DNA from: Albugo candida
Lineage: Eukaryota; Oomycota; Peronosporomycetes; Albuginales
Length of the DNA: 64,000 bases
Reading direction: 5' to 3'
Assembly: GCA_040437565.1 (NCBI GenBank)
Contig: JBDOQK010000005.1
Location: 620,001-684,000, forward strand
Both the position numbers and the translations under genes were made by a program. The notes beneath the pieces are model-generated. The model was not told the DNA's origin. It worked only from the letters and a program-made list of their open reading frames with translations, and did not search any database. Shown piece after piece: positions 33,676 to 44,912 of the stretch. The first letter of the stretch is position 1. Each line of letters starts with the position of its first letter.

Positions 33676-34762
33676 CTAAGGTGGTGCACCCATATTCACT
33701 TCTCCGTTGAAGATAGCAGCCGCTTTTACGAAACGATCTGACTGTTGTGCTTGCAAGTTCACCATTTTGCTTAGAAATAGCGGCTCTTGTTGATATTTCA
33801 TCATGGCTGCCTGTAAAACTTCTTGCGTCAATCCATGTTTCGCATGAATTTCTTTTGAGAGCACATCTGCTCGCCGAATGTACCTGGATTTGATGAGTTG
33901 AGTATACCACAGTCGAATATGAATATCATGTGACTCATACCTTTGATTGATTTCTTCTTCTTTATTGTCTGGATTGAGCGCGCTCACTTCCACACAAACC
34001 TCCTCCATCGCAACATTCAAGGATTCCATGGATTCTTCCATGATAGAGATAAACTAGTCATGAAAGCCAGTCAGTTTCGAAAAAGAGGATGCGTATCGTT
34101 TAAGAATAATCAAGTCACCTTATCCAACGTAAGATGAGAAGGGACCTCAGCTTCCGTCATGGCCGCACCCGTCATGACGCGATACAAATCTTGTAGTTTC
34201 GCAACTGCTTCTAGCACCTCTTTATCTCCTTCCTCCTCATAGTATTCTGTCGCGGTCCGAACTTCTCCCTCGGTCGTCTGGTTCTTCTCATACAGTTGTT
34301 TCTCAATAACTTTCATCGCCTCTTCGAATTGACCCAACAAATACGACGCGAGCTGATCTTCGGGTAATAAACGCCCGCTCTGTGATGATTCTTGTCGAAT
34401 ATTGGCCTCGAGCTTTGCTAGTTGCATCTAGGACAGGGTAAGTCAGAGTCATTAAAAATAGATTTTTTTCTTGATAAATTTGTGTCGGGTACCACTACTT
34501 GACCCATTTGAGCGGTAATTGAATCCAGGATGTTCAAAAGCTGTTCTTTATGTAGGCTGGGAAGTACGATGACTTTTTCAGCCTTTTTTGCTTGCGTTAT
34601 TTCCTTTTGATGATTCTATCATGGTCACATGTGAGATGGGAAAGAATTATACTGTTTAAGAGTGCGAAGGACCTGCTTGTTTTTCATTCGTTCTCGTTGT
34701 ACTATGTAAATAATAGCTGCAACTGCCGATGCGGCAGCACCAATAATTATTCCTCTGACCAT
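33676..34762 (-). CDS. Membrane-anchored helical protein of unknown function
   Basis: Exons 34673-34762, 34493-34615, 34119-34427 and 33676-34053 give 299 residues. The ATG at 34762 starts MVRGIIIGAAASAV, a signal-anchor helix over the first 20 residues; the frame is open further upstream but has no ATG. The rest is charged and helical (LHKEQLLNILDSITAQMG, LASYLLGQFEEAMKVIEK) with no domain that I recognise. The last exon contains a possible 57-nt intron (33884-33940, GTATGAG...CAG) that is a multiple of three and has no stop, so isoforms of 299 and 280 residues are both readable. The gene is divergent from the AFG3L2-like gene. Confidence 0.6.
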
Positions 34763-34945
34763 GAATTCTTTTGTGTGATCAATCAATTGGGACGCCTGAG
34801 AGATGTTGCAGTTAGACGCGAGCAATAATGACTTTATAGCCACCCACAATCGATACGATCTGGCAAGATGTTCTTTGATGTTGACGGTAGAGCCAAGGTT
34901 GCTCGAAGGTATTTCAAATTTTGTGGGAGGAAGACCAGCTGCAAG

Positions 34946-37900
34946 ATGATCACGTCTTCCTTCATTGCTCAGCGGACGCAAATCGGCTCTGTAGCTCGTA
35001 TTCGGAAAAAATCTCTATTTTCTACGCTCCAAAAGTACAAGGTAGATTGCAAAATCCTCAATGTCGTTTGTGCGGAATTCCGTGATTGTGTGTTGGTCCT
35101 GATAGCTCGAGAATAGCTTTTGGCTAAAGCAAGTTGGGAACAAGAGAAAAAGTATTGTGGATAGCAAGGATAGGCATCGTTCTTTCTTCGATCTGAGTAA
35201 TAGTGAACATCGTTTCATGCCTATTTAATTGTTACATTACTGATTGTCGCTGCAGCAGTATCAAGGACTAGAATGCCCGATCGAAATCCATATCGTTGGC
35301 TGATCGAGCGAATCCCTTCTGGTAAGAAGCAAAAAATCATAATATAGTCTAGTAACTCACTCTATATCCAGGTTTTGGGCGTTTTATTCCGAAACAAAAC
35401 GGCAAGCGAGCAGTGAAAGATACTGCGAAGGAAAATTCGAAAAATGGAAGTTCTTCAAAAGGGCAAGCCAAACCAGAAAATAACGGAAGCAATAAAAATG
35501 ACCCAAAGAAAAGCGCCAATAAAAACGATGGAAATGGTCCCAAACAGGGACTGGCTTATTTGATCCCATTGGCAGTTGTTGGTCTCTTACTATCTGACCT
35601 GAGTAATTTCGACAAACCGACACAAGAAATCACGTACCAAGAGTTCCGCAGTTCTTTGTTAGAGACTGGCAGTGTTGAAAAGCTTGTTGTCGTCAATAAC
35701 AAGTACGTCGTAGTGTATCTCCATCCTTCATCGTCGGAGGTAGCTATAAAAGATGGTACCAAGTCACGAGCGGACAATTACGGTGGAGCACATCGTGATG
35801 AAGACCGGACATGGAATAATCGACTCGAATTTGGCCGCGATTTCGCCCACCAATCTGATGATGGACAATACCAAAGAGGATCACCATCATTGTCTTCGGC
35901 TGATAGAGACGGTTCCATCAATCATAAATTAAAAGCTCATCATCAATACTACTTCAATATCGGAAGCGTGGAAAGTTTCGAGCGACAACTAGAGCAGGCA
36001 CAACGTGAAATAGGAATTGCGCCACTTGATTTTATTCCTGTTCAGTATACAAGTGAAGTGAACTTCCTGTTGGAAATTTTCAAATTCGTACCAACAATTG
36101 TTTTGGTTGGTTTATTACTAATGTCCATGCGCGGTCTCGGAGGAGGTGCTCCAGGAGGAGGGGGTGGGATCGGAAATATCTTTCGTGTTGGAAAATCCCC
36201 AGCAAAGAAGATCGTGAAGGAAGACATCAAGATCTCATTCAAAGATGTCGCCGGAGTCGATGAAGCTAAAAAAGAGATCATGGAATTTGTAGATTTTCTG
36301 AAGAATCAAACGCGTTTCACGAAACTTGGTGCAAAAATTCCAAAAGGAGCATTACTTGTTGGTCCACCAGGAACCGGAAAAACGCTTCTGGCGAAGGCTA
36401 CTGCAGGAGAGGCCAGCGTTCCGTTTTACAGTATCTCCGGTTCCGATTTTATTGAGATGTTTGTGGGGGTGGGTCCATCACGTGTGCGAGACTTGTTTCG
36501 AGAAGCTCGAGCAAACGCGCCCTGCATTGTCTTCATCGACGAGATCGATGCTGTTGCTCGCACAAGAAGCAAGGGCCAGTTCTCAGGTGGAAATGATGAA
36601 AGAGAAAACACTCTTAATCAGCTACTGGTTGAAATGGACGGATTCAATTCCACTGAAGGAGTTGTCGTTCTAGCGGGTACCAATCGCGCTGATATTTTGG
36701 ATAAAGCGATTTTGNNNNNNNNNNNNNNNNNNNNNNNNNNNNNNNNNNNNNNNNNNNNNNNNNNNNNNNNNNNNNNNNNNNNNNNNNNNNNNNNNNNNNN
36801 NNNNNNNNNNNNNNTCCACTGAAGGAGTTGTCGTTCTAGCGGGTACCAATCGCGCTGATATTTTGGATAAAGCGATTTTGCGTCCTGGACGCTTTGATCG
36901 TCAAATTACGGTCGAGAAACCTGACATCAAAGGACGGCGTGCGATTTTCAAAGTTCACTTAAAAAATCTGGAACTAGACAGCAATATTGATGATTTCGCT
37001 CGTCGGCTTGCGGCTCTGACACCCGGTTTTGCTGGAGCAGAAATCGCAAATATATGTAATGAGGCTGCAATTGTCGCTGCACGACGAAACGCTACTACCA
37101 TCACGTTTTCGGATTTTGAAAAAGCCACTGATCGGGTCATCGGTGGACTTGAAACAAATCGGATAATGACACCCGAGGAGAAGAAAATTGTTGCATACCA
37201 TGAAGCAGGACACGCCGTTGCTGGATGGTTTTTAGAACATGCGGATCCGTTACTGAAGGTCACCATTGTTCCTCGTGGTAAAGGGTCTCTTGGATATGCT
37301 CAATACCTCCCAAAAGAGATCTCCCTGCATAGCAAGGACGCAATGCTTGACATTATGTGCATGGCTCTTGGCGGTCGTGCCTCAGAGTTTGTCAATTTCG
37401 AAGGTCGTATTACCACTGGTGCATCCGACGACCTGAGGCGAGTCACTCAGATTGCATATTCTATGGTACAACTATACGGTATGAATGATCGAATTGGACA
37501 ACTTTCTTTTCCAAAAGACGACAGCAGCCTGGTGGCCGAGAAACCTTATAGTGAAAGGACAGCCGATATTATGGATCAAGAAGCACTCAAGATCGTGAAT
37601 GCCGCATACGAACGGACCAAGACAATTTTGTTGGACAAAAAAGAACTGTTGAAGGAACTAGCCGAAGAATTACTCAAGAATGAGACCATCAATCACTCCG
37701 ACATTGTACGCGTCTTGGGTCCTCGTCCATTTGGCAACAACAGGACCTACACAGAATATGTAGAAGAATCCTGGCGACAGGCTGATCAACATCAGCTTGA
37801 AAAAAAGAAGAAAGAAGAAGAGGAAAAACGTGTTGAGGCTGCTAATGCAACTGAAACTGAGCAATTAAGTGGCTCAGACAAGCTCGATGAGACAGATGAG

Positions 37901-37966
37901 GAGGCAGTAGCCAAAGAGCACAAGGATCTGAAAGAAGATGGAGCAGAAGAGGGAAAATCGCGATGA
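34946..37966 (+). CDS. AFG3L2: Mitochondrial m-AAA protease, AFG3L2-like (FtsH family)
   Basis: Core exons are 35273-35321 and 35372-36714, continued after the gap at 36881-37966, giving 825 residues from ATG 35273. Order: matrix N-terminal part with [11 protein letters not shown] matching the mammalian PPKGFEKYFP site, one membrane segment near [14 protein letters not shown], an intermembrane-space domain, a second membrane segment ([10 protein letters not shown]), AAA with Walker A GPPGTGKT (about residue 346), Walker [17 protein letters not shown] arginine fingers, and the zinc site HEAGH (about residue 571). It degrades and processes inner-membrane proteins from the matrix side. A plausible presequence exon lies at about 34946-35037 (Arg/Ser-rich, no acidic residues), but it would need an intron of about 230 nt, long for this genome. 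Confidence 0.95.
36649..36880. repeat. Scaffold gap 36715-36814 with 66-bp identical flanks
   Basis: Positions 36649-36714 recur at 36815-36880 within the AAA module of the AFG3L2-like gene. One copy removed restores the frame and the expected [13 protein letters not shown] order. Confidence 0.95.
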
Positions 37967-38317
37967 TCCTCGAACATTCCTCGTCAAGCGGACTGAGTCA
38001 AGTGTTTAGCAGATCGAGACAGAAATAAACGCGAGTAAGGAGTGAAAACATCGTTACTCAAAATCCTATCTAGAAATAAAGCAAGCTGGTGACTGTAATT
38101 GAGTGTTACTTCGACTATGATGGTCACGGTTGCAATGCAACGAGTAGACTAAGTATCGCCGCTGCATTTACGGAATCTTGAACATTAGCGGACCGTTTTG
38201 AAAGATTTGAGAGCGTTGTAGAAGCGATTATCACATTGTCTATTGTACTGTACACAGCACGTTGTTGAGCTTATGATCCAGATATGCTCAACGCACGTAA
38301 GTTGGCAACATGGACCT
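37967..38317. other. Intergenic, 351 bp, nothing recognised
   Basis: This is the space between the convergent AFG3L2-like and B9D2 genes. No ORF with coding character, RNA gene or repeat was seen; it presumably holds both 3' UTRs. Confidence 0.5.
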
Positions 38318-39194
38318 TTAGGACTCGAGCACAGAATATCGAAGGTATATCACACCGACTGCTTCGATCGATATAGCGTGGGAGTTGCTTTGGTTGCCAT
38401 TCATACATTCAAGAAGTTCTTCCTGATGTTTTCGACTCGTCGGCAAGTAAGCTAACCTGCTTAGCGTATTCCGAACGGAATGTGATGATAAACGCATGAT
38501 AGGACCATAAACGACTTGATCTGTAGCGATGAATAGCGGGATTGAAGCATGACCACCTACATAGAAGCAAGAAGTGACAACCAGTGCCCGTTTAATCAGA
38601 CTATCATGCAAAAGACGCACAGAATGAGTGAAGACCGAATTTATTCACACTCCAAGCCTGCCCTGAAGTATCAGTCACACGTACATATTTCTTATGTACT
38701 AAAAGAAGTACCTCAAGCTCAAACGTTGGCCACTTTGTTAGTTCTTCATCCTCTTGGCAAATAAGCTGGAGATCGATCGGATGTCCCCAAACAGCATCAA
38801 GTAAGATCCTCGAGGTAGTGTCGTCGATGCTGTACGGATCCGAATTATCCGAGACTGAGCACTCGCAGCTTTCGTGCCTTGCAAGTTGACTTCGACCATA
38901 TCCATACGCAACATGAGTCTGACCCGATATTTCTCCTTGTAGCACTTTCCACGAGCCTTCTGATTGTCCTGAACTTCCAAGAGATTCCGTATCTACAATC
39001 GACCGTTCTTGTACCGGCATCGTGTTTGCATCAGCAAAATGTACGCGCCATTTGCAATAATGCCCTTCGTCCGAGGATAGATTCAAGGCTAATATGCTAC
39101 TCCAGAACTTAAAGGATAGAAAAGAAGATCGAGATGAGCTTGAGAGCCCAGATGCACCTACAATCTCACCGACAACATTTATAGATCTAGCCAT
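38318..39194 (-). CDS. B9D2: B9 domain protein, B9D2 (ciliary transition zone)
   Basis: Exons 38712-39194, 38636-38657 and 38318-38556 give 247 residues from the ATG at 39194 (MARSINVVGEIVGASG, matching MAEVHVIGQIIGASG of B9D2). Further B9 landmarks are YCKWRVHF, GSWKVLQGEISGQTHV, WGHPIDLQL, WPTFELEAW and a C-terminal beta strand AISIEAVGVIYLRY. B9D2 joins B9D1 and MKS1 in the MKS module that forms the diffusion barrier at the base of cilia. The protein is longer than the 175 residues of animal B9D2 because of inserts between the CKW and SWK strands and before HPIDL. The second exon is only 22 nt, so the 3' structure is less sure than the 5' exon. Confidence 0.8.
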
Positions 39195-39661
39195 TATGTA
39201 TCTCGCTGATTTAAATATAAATCGACTTGACTGATTGCACATTTAAAACATCGTTTATAGAGTCATCTTGTGCGTGCAAAAGCCGAATAGGATTTTGTCT
39301 GCTCGATATGGGTATTCTCACTTTTAGATGCAGTCATAGCATACTGAGTGCCGTGGTATTAGTGAATATAGAGGGACACATAGCATGATGATATTGGTCT
39401 TTGGTAGATATGAATGTTATCACTTCTCCGGGGTGAGACCATATCTGGCTCAATTTTCATGCACACTTCGTAAGCAGTCAAGGCATTTTAGTCAAACTCG
39501 CTGATAATTGTGAGGAAGATCTGTCAGATTGGAACTCGATCATGAGTCAAGTTGGATAAAAGCTCTTTGACAAGCTAACATGCACTTCTAAGATACAAAA
39601 GCGGCCTTTTGCGACAAGACTAATTGACACGATGGTGAAAATTAGCTGAATAGTATCTGTG
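39195..39661. other. Intergenic, 467 bp, nothing recognised
   Basis: The region is upstream of B9D2 and downstream of DHAD (whose 3' end is also repeated from 39662). Frames are short and broken. No RNA gene or repeat was seen. Confidence 0.5.
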
Positions 39662-40263
39662 TTTCAATATAAAGAAGCCAGCATTCACTGCTACTGCTAC
39701 TGGACATTCAGTACGCTTTATTCATCTGTGACACAACCCTCCGAAGCTGACTTGACGTTTTTGATATACTTAAACAGAGTGCCTCGAGTAGCCTTTAATG
39801 GAGGAGGACTCCATGCTCGTTTTCGAGCTTCCAATTCATCTGCTGTCACATTAACGAAATCGATACGATTCTGTATTGCATCAACTTTGATCTCGTCTCC
39901 ATTTCTCACCAANNNNNNNNNNNNNNNNNNNNNNNNNNNNNNNNNNNNNNNNNNNNNNNNNNNNNNNNNNNNNNNNNNNNNNNNNNNNNNNNNNNNNNNN
40001 NNNNNNNNNNNNTTTCAATATAAAGAAGCCAGCATTCACTGCTACTGCTACTGGACATTCAGTACGCTTTATTCATCTGTGACACAACCCTCCGAAGCTG
40101 ACTTGACGTTTTTGATATACTTAAACAGAGTGCCTCGAGTAGCCTTTAATGGAGGAGGACTCCATGCTCGTTTTCGAGCTTCCAATTCATCTGCTGTCAC
40201 ATTAACGAAATCGATACGATTCTGTATTGCATCAACTTTGATCTCGTCTCCATTTCTCACCAA
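39662..40263. repeat. Scaffold gap 39913-40012 with 251-bp identical flanks
   Basis: Positions 39662-39912 recur at 40013-40263 (offset 351). The left copy carries only the last codons of DHAD (39718-39912, minus strand) and is not a second gene. Confidence 0.95.
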
Positions 40264-42282
40264 AGCAATTGGTCCCCCTGTCTGAGCTTCCGGGGTTATA
40301 TGTCCGATAATAAACCCGTGAGACCCACCAGAGAATCTTCCATCTGTCAACATTGCGACGTCATTTCCAAGTCCAGCGCCCATTATTGCAGACGTTGGTG
40401 TCACTGCATGAGTTAAGTTAGTGATCGAGAAGAGTATTTCTCAGTATATCTTGTGGTGCAAAACTTACGCATTTCTGGCATCCCAGGACCTCCCTGCGGA
40501 CCTTCGTATCGTATGATTACGACACTACCTTTGCTAATTTCGCCACGCTCCAGTGCTTCAAGCATATCTTCTTCTTGATCGTAAACCTATGCATAAAAAA
40601 ATCAGTACAGACTCGAATCGTACACACGTGCTGCCATCAAGTTCAACTCACGCATGCTTTTCCTTGAAACACCAAGCCTTCTTTTCCTGTTATTTTTGCA
40701 ACTGAACCTTCGGGGGCAAGATGGCCTCGAAGAATACGCAAGTGTCCAGATGATTTAATCGGGTTTTCCACAGAATGAATAATTTTGTGATCGTCGGTTA
40801 AATCGGAAACCTCGAACAAGTTTTCTCCAAGCGATTTCCCAGTGACGGTCATGCAATCGCCATTTATGATTCCCTTCTTGAGCAGGTATTTGAGAATTGC
40901 TGGAGTTCCACCAACACGATGTATATCCTCCATCACATATTGCCCACTTGGTTTCAAGTCAGCCAAGAACGGGACTCGTTTACTCGTTTTTTCAAAATCA
41001 TCAATGCTCAAAGCTACTCCAGCAGCTCGTGCCATAGCAATGAGATGTAGGACTGCATTCGTTGATCCTCCTAGAGCCATCGTAACCGCAATGGCGTTAT
41101 CAAATGCTTCTCGAGTAAGAATATCTCGCGGTTTGATATCTTTCTCTAGCAATAAGCGTATTGCTTTTCCAGTTCCTTGACACTCATCAATTTTGTCCTT
41201 TGAGTTTGCCGGATTGCTGGATGAGTACGGAAGAGATAGTCCCAGTGTTTCGATCGCAGTTGCCATCGTGTTGGCTGTATACATGCCTCCGCATGCACCG
41301 GCACCTGGGCAAGCGTGACGGACGATATCTTGCCGTTCTTTTTCTGTGATTCTTTTTGCAATGTATTCACCGTACGATTGAAAAGCTGAGACAATATCTA
41401 AGACATCACCTTGCGATGAGCAGCCTGCTCGTATAGTTCCACCATAAACCATTAGGGCTGGTCGATTTATACGAGCCATTGCCATGATACATCCTGGCAT
41501 GTTCTTATCACATCCAGGAATACAAATCGTGCCATCATACCATTGACCGCTCATAACAGTTTCAATAGAATCAGCAATCAAATCGCGGGATTGAAGGCTA
41601 TAGCACATTCCTTCGGTTCCCCTTGTAAAATAAAAAGCATCAGCCTTTACAAGAAAATAGTAATAGGTCCTCATACATGCTGATTCCGTCACTAACGCCA
41701 ATAGTATTAAAGCGCAAACCTATAAGTCCGGCTTCTTGAACACTCTGCTTCACGTGACCCGCAAGGTCTAAAAGATGCATGTTGCATGGATTGCCTTCCC
41801 ACCACATACTTGCTATTCCAATTTGAGCCTTATTCATATCCTCTTCTGATAGTCCTGTTGCATACAGCATTGCTTGCGATGCTCCCTGAGATTTTGGTTG
41901 TGTGATATGACAACTGAATNNNNNNNNNNNNNNNNNNNNNNNNNNNNNNNNNNNNNNNNNNNNNNNNNNNNNNNNNNNNNNNNNNNNNNNNNNNNNNNNN
42001 NNNNNNNNNNNNNNNNNNNTCTAAAAGATGCATGTTGCATGGATTGCCTTCCCACCACATACTTGCTATTCCAATTTGAGCCTTACTCATATCCTCTTCT
42101 GATAACCCTGTTGCATACAGCATTGCTTGCGATGCTCCCTGAGATTTTGGTTGTGTGATATGACAACTGAATCGATTCAGTGGCCGATCACAATCGGAAG
42201 AGAAGCTCATTTGACAATTCCTGACCATTTGTGTACATGTAGTACTCCTTTTAGCGGATTGAAGCCGTACTGTTCGCAGCAT
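40069..42282 (-). CDS. ilvD: Dihydroxy-acid dehydratase (IlvD/DHAD), mitochondrial
   Basis: Exons 42282-42020 joined across the gap to 41766-41677, then 40652-41621, 40469-40586 and 40069-40403; all GT-AG and in phase, 591 residues. The first 50 or so residues are Arg/Ser-rich like a mitochondrial presequence. The Fe-S cluster ligands lie in [10 protein letters not shown] and [11 protein letters not shown], with the family blocks [37 protein letters not shown] and [13 protein letters not shown]. The enzyme dehydrates dihydroxy-isovalerate and dihydroxy-methylvalerate to the keto acids of valine and isoleucine synthesis. The splice after SDGISM uses a GTATGAG donor at 41676. Confidence 0.97.
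41767..42172. repeat. Scaffold gap 41920-42019 with 153-bp near-identical flanks (3 differences)
   Basis: Positions 41767-41919 match 42020-42172 at offset 253 with three single-base differences, one of which changes Asn to Ser in DHAD. This fits allelic contig ends. Confidence 0.9.
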
Positions 42283-42493
42283 GATTCTATTTGATCTTAG
42301 TGTGCGCAATACAGATATCCCTCACTTTCTCGTTTTTTCTACTAATTTACTTCTAGCATCACACAATGACAACCAACGCTTTTACAAACTACCAAAATGG
42401 TGTTGCCGGTACATTAATGCGGTGATCGCTGACGGTGAAGCGTAACTGTCAAGATGTATATTGATAGATCACAATTAGATCAGCAGATTGGGA

Positions 42494-43705
42494 ATGAACA
42501 ATATCATGTTCGATGATTTTGTTCTGGATCCGGTAATATACTCAAGCGAAAGCGATTTAGAATCCGATGCCCAATCCATCAGCACTGATTCACTTTCAGA
42601 CAATGACAAAAAAGATAAAAGGCGAAACAAATACGACAGCAATGGTAGAGACAGTCTTGAGTTATCCATGTCCGTTTCGATATGCCGCCTGACAAGAGAG
42701 AAAGTCACCCGTAGTGTTGTTGCCATGGTTGGAAAGCAAACAAACTCTAAACCTGAAATAGGAGCAGAACGACGATCCCATCTCATGTCAAACCAGAACA
42801 CTAGGAATAATGTCGACATGAATTCTGAAGATGTTTTTCCAATTAATGAAGTTTCTACAAGAACTCAAAATTCGGTGGATGGAAGGAGCAGGATAACACC
42901 GACTGCTCTTTTGAACACCTATGCTTCGAATAAATCGAAAAGTTCATTTTTTGTCCACGCGGGCAATGATACACCAGCATTTTCCCAAGTACTCGGTAAT
43001 TGCGCTGTAAAAGTGGAGGGCGAGTCTACGACGCCAGCTACGCAATCGAATACGGGAATTGACAGCAGCCTGCTCACAGATCGAAGTCTAGCTGTAGAGC
43101 CACACAACACTAGACGGAATACAATCAGGAGCGATTACGGAATGACTGTAGTACCCGTACCTAAGCCGTCATTGTCACGTGAGCGTACTAAAAAACAAAA
43201 TGGTAAAGCCATTCCCATGGTTGGGAGCAATACTCGAGAGCCCCAATATTTAAATTCGAGTCACAGACCTAGCAAGAAGATTATTTCGAATCAAATCCAT
43301 GCGCACTTGTCAGATAAAGCGAGTGAAGCCAAGCTGAAGCCAAGTATAATCGCAAGTCCAGAGGGTCGAGAATTTGCCACCACGATTGATGAGATTAGCT
43401 TACGAAGGTCATTGGACCGACTAGATGGTGAGCTGAGAAGGCTTACTGCAAATATTGAAAATCGCGTCGCAACACACGAAGAAGAGGTCGTTTCTAAAGA
43501 AGGTAAATCAGAGGACGATAGTTCAACGCTTCTTGCTTGCAGCAACGGTGACGGTAAAACCACATCACAGGTAGCTTTCCGAAGCTCATCGCGTGGAAAG
43601 CGAACACATACTTGTCCAAATGCACCACCTTTACTCAAACACAACTTAGGAGGGATACGAAAACATCGTTTGCGGCGCAGCAAGCTCATCTCGAGCGATA
43701 AATAG
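42494..43705 (+). CDS. Low-complexity, probably disordered protein of unknown function
   Basis: A single exon encodes 403 residues from ATG 42494 (MNNIMFDDFVLDPVIYSSES). It is rich in Ser, Asp, Thr and Asn at the start and basic at the C-terminus (a KRTHTCPNAPP stretch and a KHRLRRSK end, possibly nuclear targeting). One short helical, heptad-like segment is seen near LRRSLDRLDGELRRLTANIE (about residues 300-320). No known domain is recognised. It is divergent from DHAD by 211 bp and lies 149 bp upstream of the uL13 gene. Confidence 0.65.
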   Translation: MNNIMFDDFVLDPVIYSSESDLESDAQSISTDSLSDNDKKDKRRNKYDSNGRDSLELSMSVSICRLTREKVTRSVVAMVGKQTNSKPEIGAERRSHLMSNQNTRNNVDMNSEDVFPINEVSTRTQNSVDGRSRITPTALLNTYASNKSKSSFFVHAGNDTPAFSQVLGNCAVKVEGESTTPATQSNTGIDSSLLTDRSLAVEPHNTRRNTIRSDYGMTVVPVPKPSLSRERTKKQNGKAIPMVGSNTREPQYLNSSHRPSKKIISNQIHAHLSDKASEAKLKPSIIASPEGREFATTIDEISLRRSLDRLDGELRRLTANIENRVATHEEEVVSKEGKSEDDSSTLLACSNGDGKTTSQVAFRSSSRGKRTHTCPNAPPLLKHNLGGIRKHRLRRSKLISSDK

Positions 43706-43854
43706 ATCTCGAGGCACACGAATTAGTGTACCTTAACTTTTTGATCCAGCCAACTTTTCCTGACAACTGATTGGCTTAAATTGTTGAACAGCTTTGGTGG
43801 TGTAGAAAGCAGCAGTGATTTTTGGCACTGAAAAATTTGATTCTCTCTTGTGCA

Positions 43855-44774
43855 ATGGTATTCGAAAAGCCTGTTGTCGTCGACTGTCGCGGTCATTTGC
43901 TCGGCCGATTGGCTTCATTGATTGCAAAAGAACTATTGCAAGGTCAACAAGTCGTTGCGGTGCGATGTGAAGCACTCGAAATTAGTGGATCTCGTACGTA
44001 TATTTGACAAACATGCAAAAGTCGCTGTGTGCAGGCACCCGCTACCCGCTACACAGGTTGCAGACCTAAGTCTCTATTTCTTATGAAATGCTCGTGCAGC
44101 GGGTTTCGGAGTGACCATGCCGTCTATTATGAATTGAACTACGAGACGGAAAGCGAGATTCAGTATAGAGTCCAGTGTCTGCACATTTAGACCATTGCTG
44201 TTTCTTGAAAAGCCATCCATCTTACGGGGAATTCCTACATTAGACGTGCGCAACAAGGTCAAATTCATGCAGTTTTTGAACAAGCGAACCGCTACCAACC
44301 CGAAAAAGGGACCCATTCACTACCGTGCTCCATCACGGATGCTGTGGCGCACCATCCGAGGTATGCTTCCTCACAAAACGGCACGCGGTGCGGCCGCTCT
44401 TCAACGACTGAAAGTATAGTTATGCACATTTATGTCCATATGATGATCTTTGAACTAAAATGATGTGATAGGCTTTTGATGGTGTCCCGTCTCCTTATGA
44501 TAAGCAAAAGCGAATGGTGATCCCGGATGCTCTTCGAGTGATACGCTTGAAAGCAAATCGGCGATTCACTATTCTTGGTCAGCTTGCATCCGAGGTTGGC
44601 TGGAAACATGGCGATCTTGTCGCACGTTTGGAAGCGAAGCGAAAACTCAAATCCGAGGCTTACTACAAGAAGAAGCTCGCTCAAAAGAAACGAATGGCAG
44701 ATGCCACTAAAAAGGTTGTCACAGAGCACGCAGAACTCAAGCCCACACTGGAGAAGTTCGGATACTCTGTTTAG
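43855..44774 (+). CDS. RPL13A: 60S ribosomal protein uL13 (RPL13A)
   Basis: Exons 43855-43993, 44244-44413 and 44472-44774 give exactly 203 residues, the same as human RPL13A. Landmarks: [21 protein letters not shown], then [41 protein letters not shown] and [15 protein letters not shown] at the end. It is a structural protein of the large ribosomal subunit. The first intron is 250 nt, several times the usual length here; the second is 58 nt. Confidence 0.96.
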
Positions 44775-44912
44775 ACAAAATCACAATCGAGTTGCACTAT
44801 GAGGAGAACAAATTTGAAAAGTGTTGCTATGCTGTATTGTATAGCGTGAAAACGATCTCTTTGACAGCTCTCGCGCTTATTGATCAGCTAAGACATATAT
44901 CGTTCTCTAGTT

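Noticed and set aside
34763-34981. N-terminal extension of the membrane-anchored unknown protein
   Set aside because: The frame is open but has no ATG above 34762, and the membrane anchor begins right at that Met. The extension would also overlap the start region of the protease gene.
44074-44316. Minus-strand frame of 80 codons within the uL13 gene
   Set aside because: It is antisense to the second exon and first intron of a certain ribosomal protein gene.
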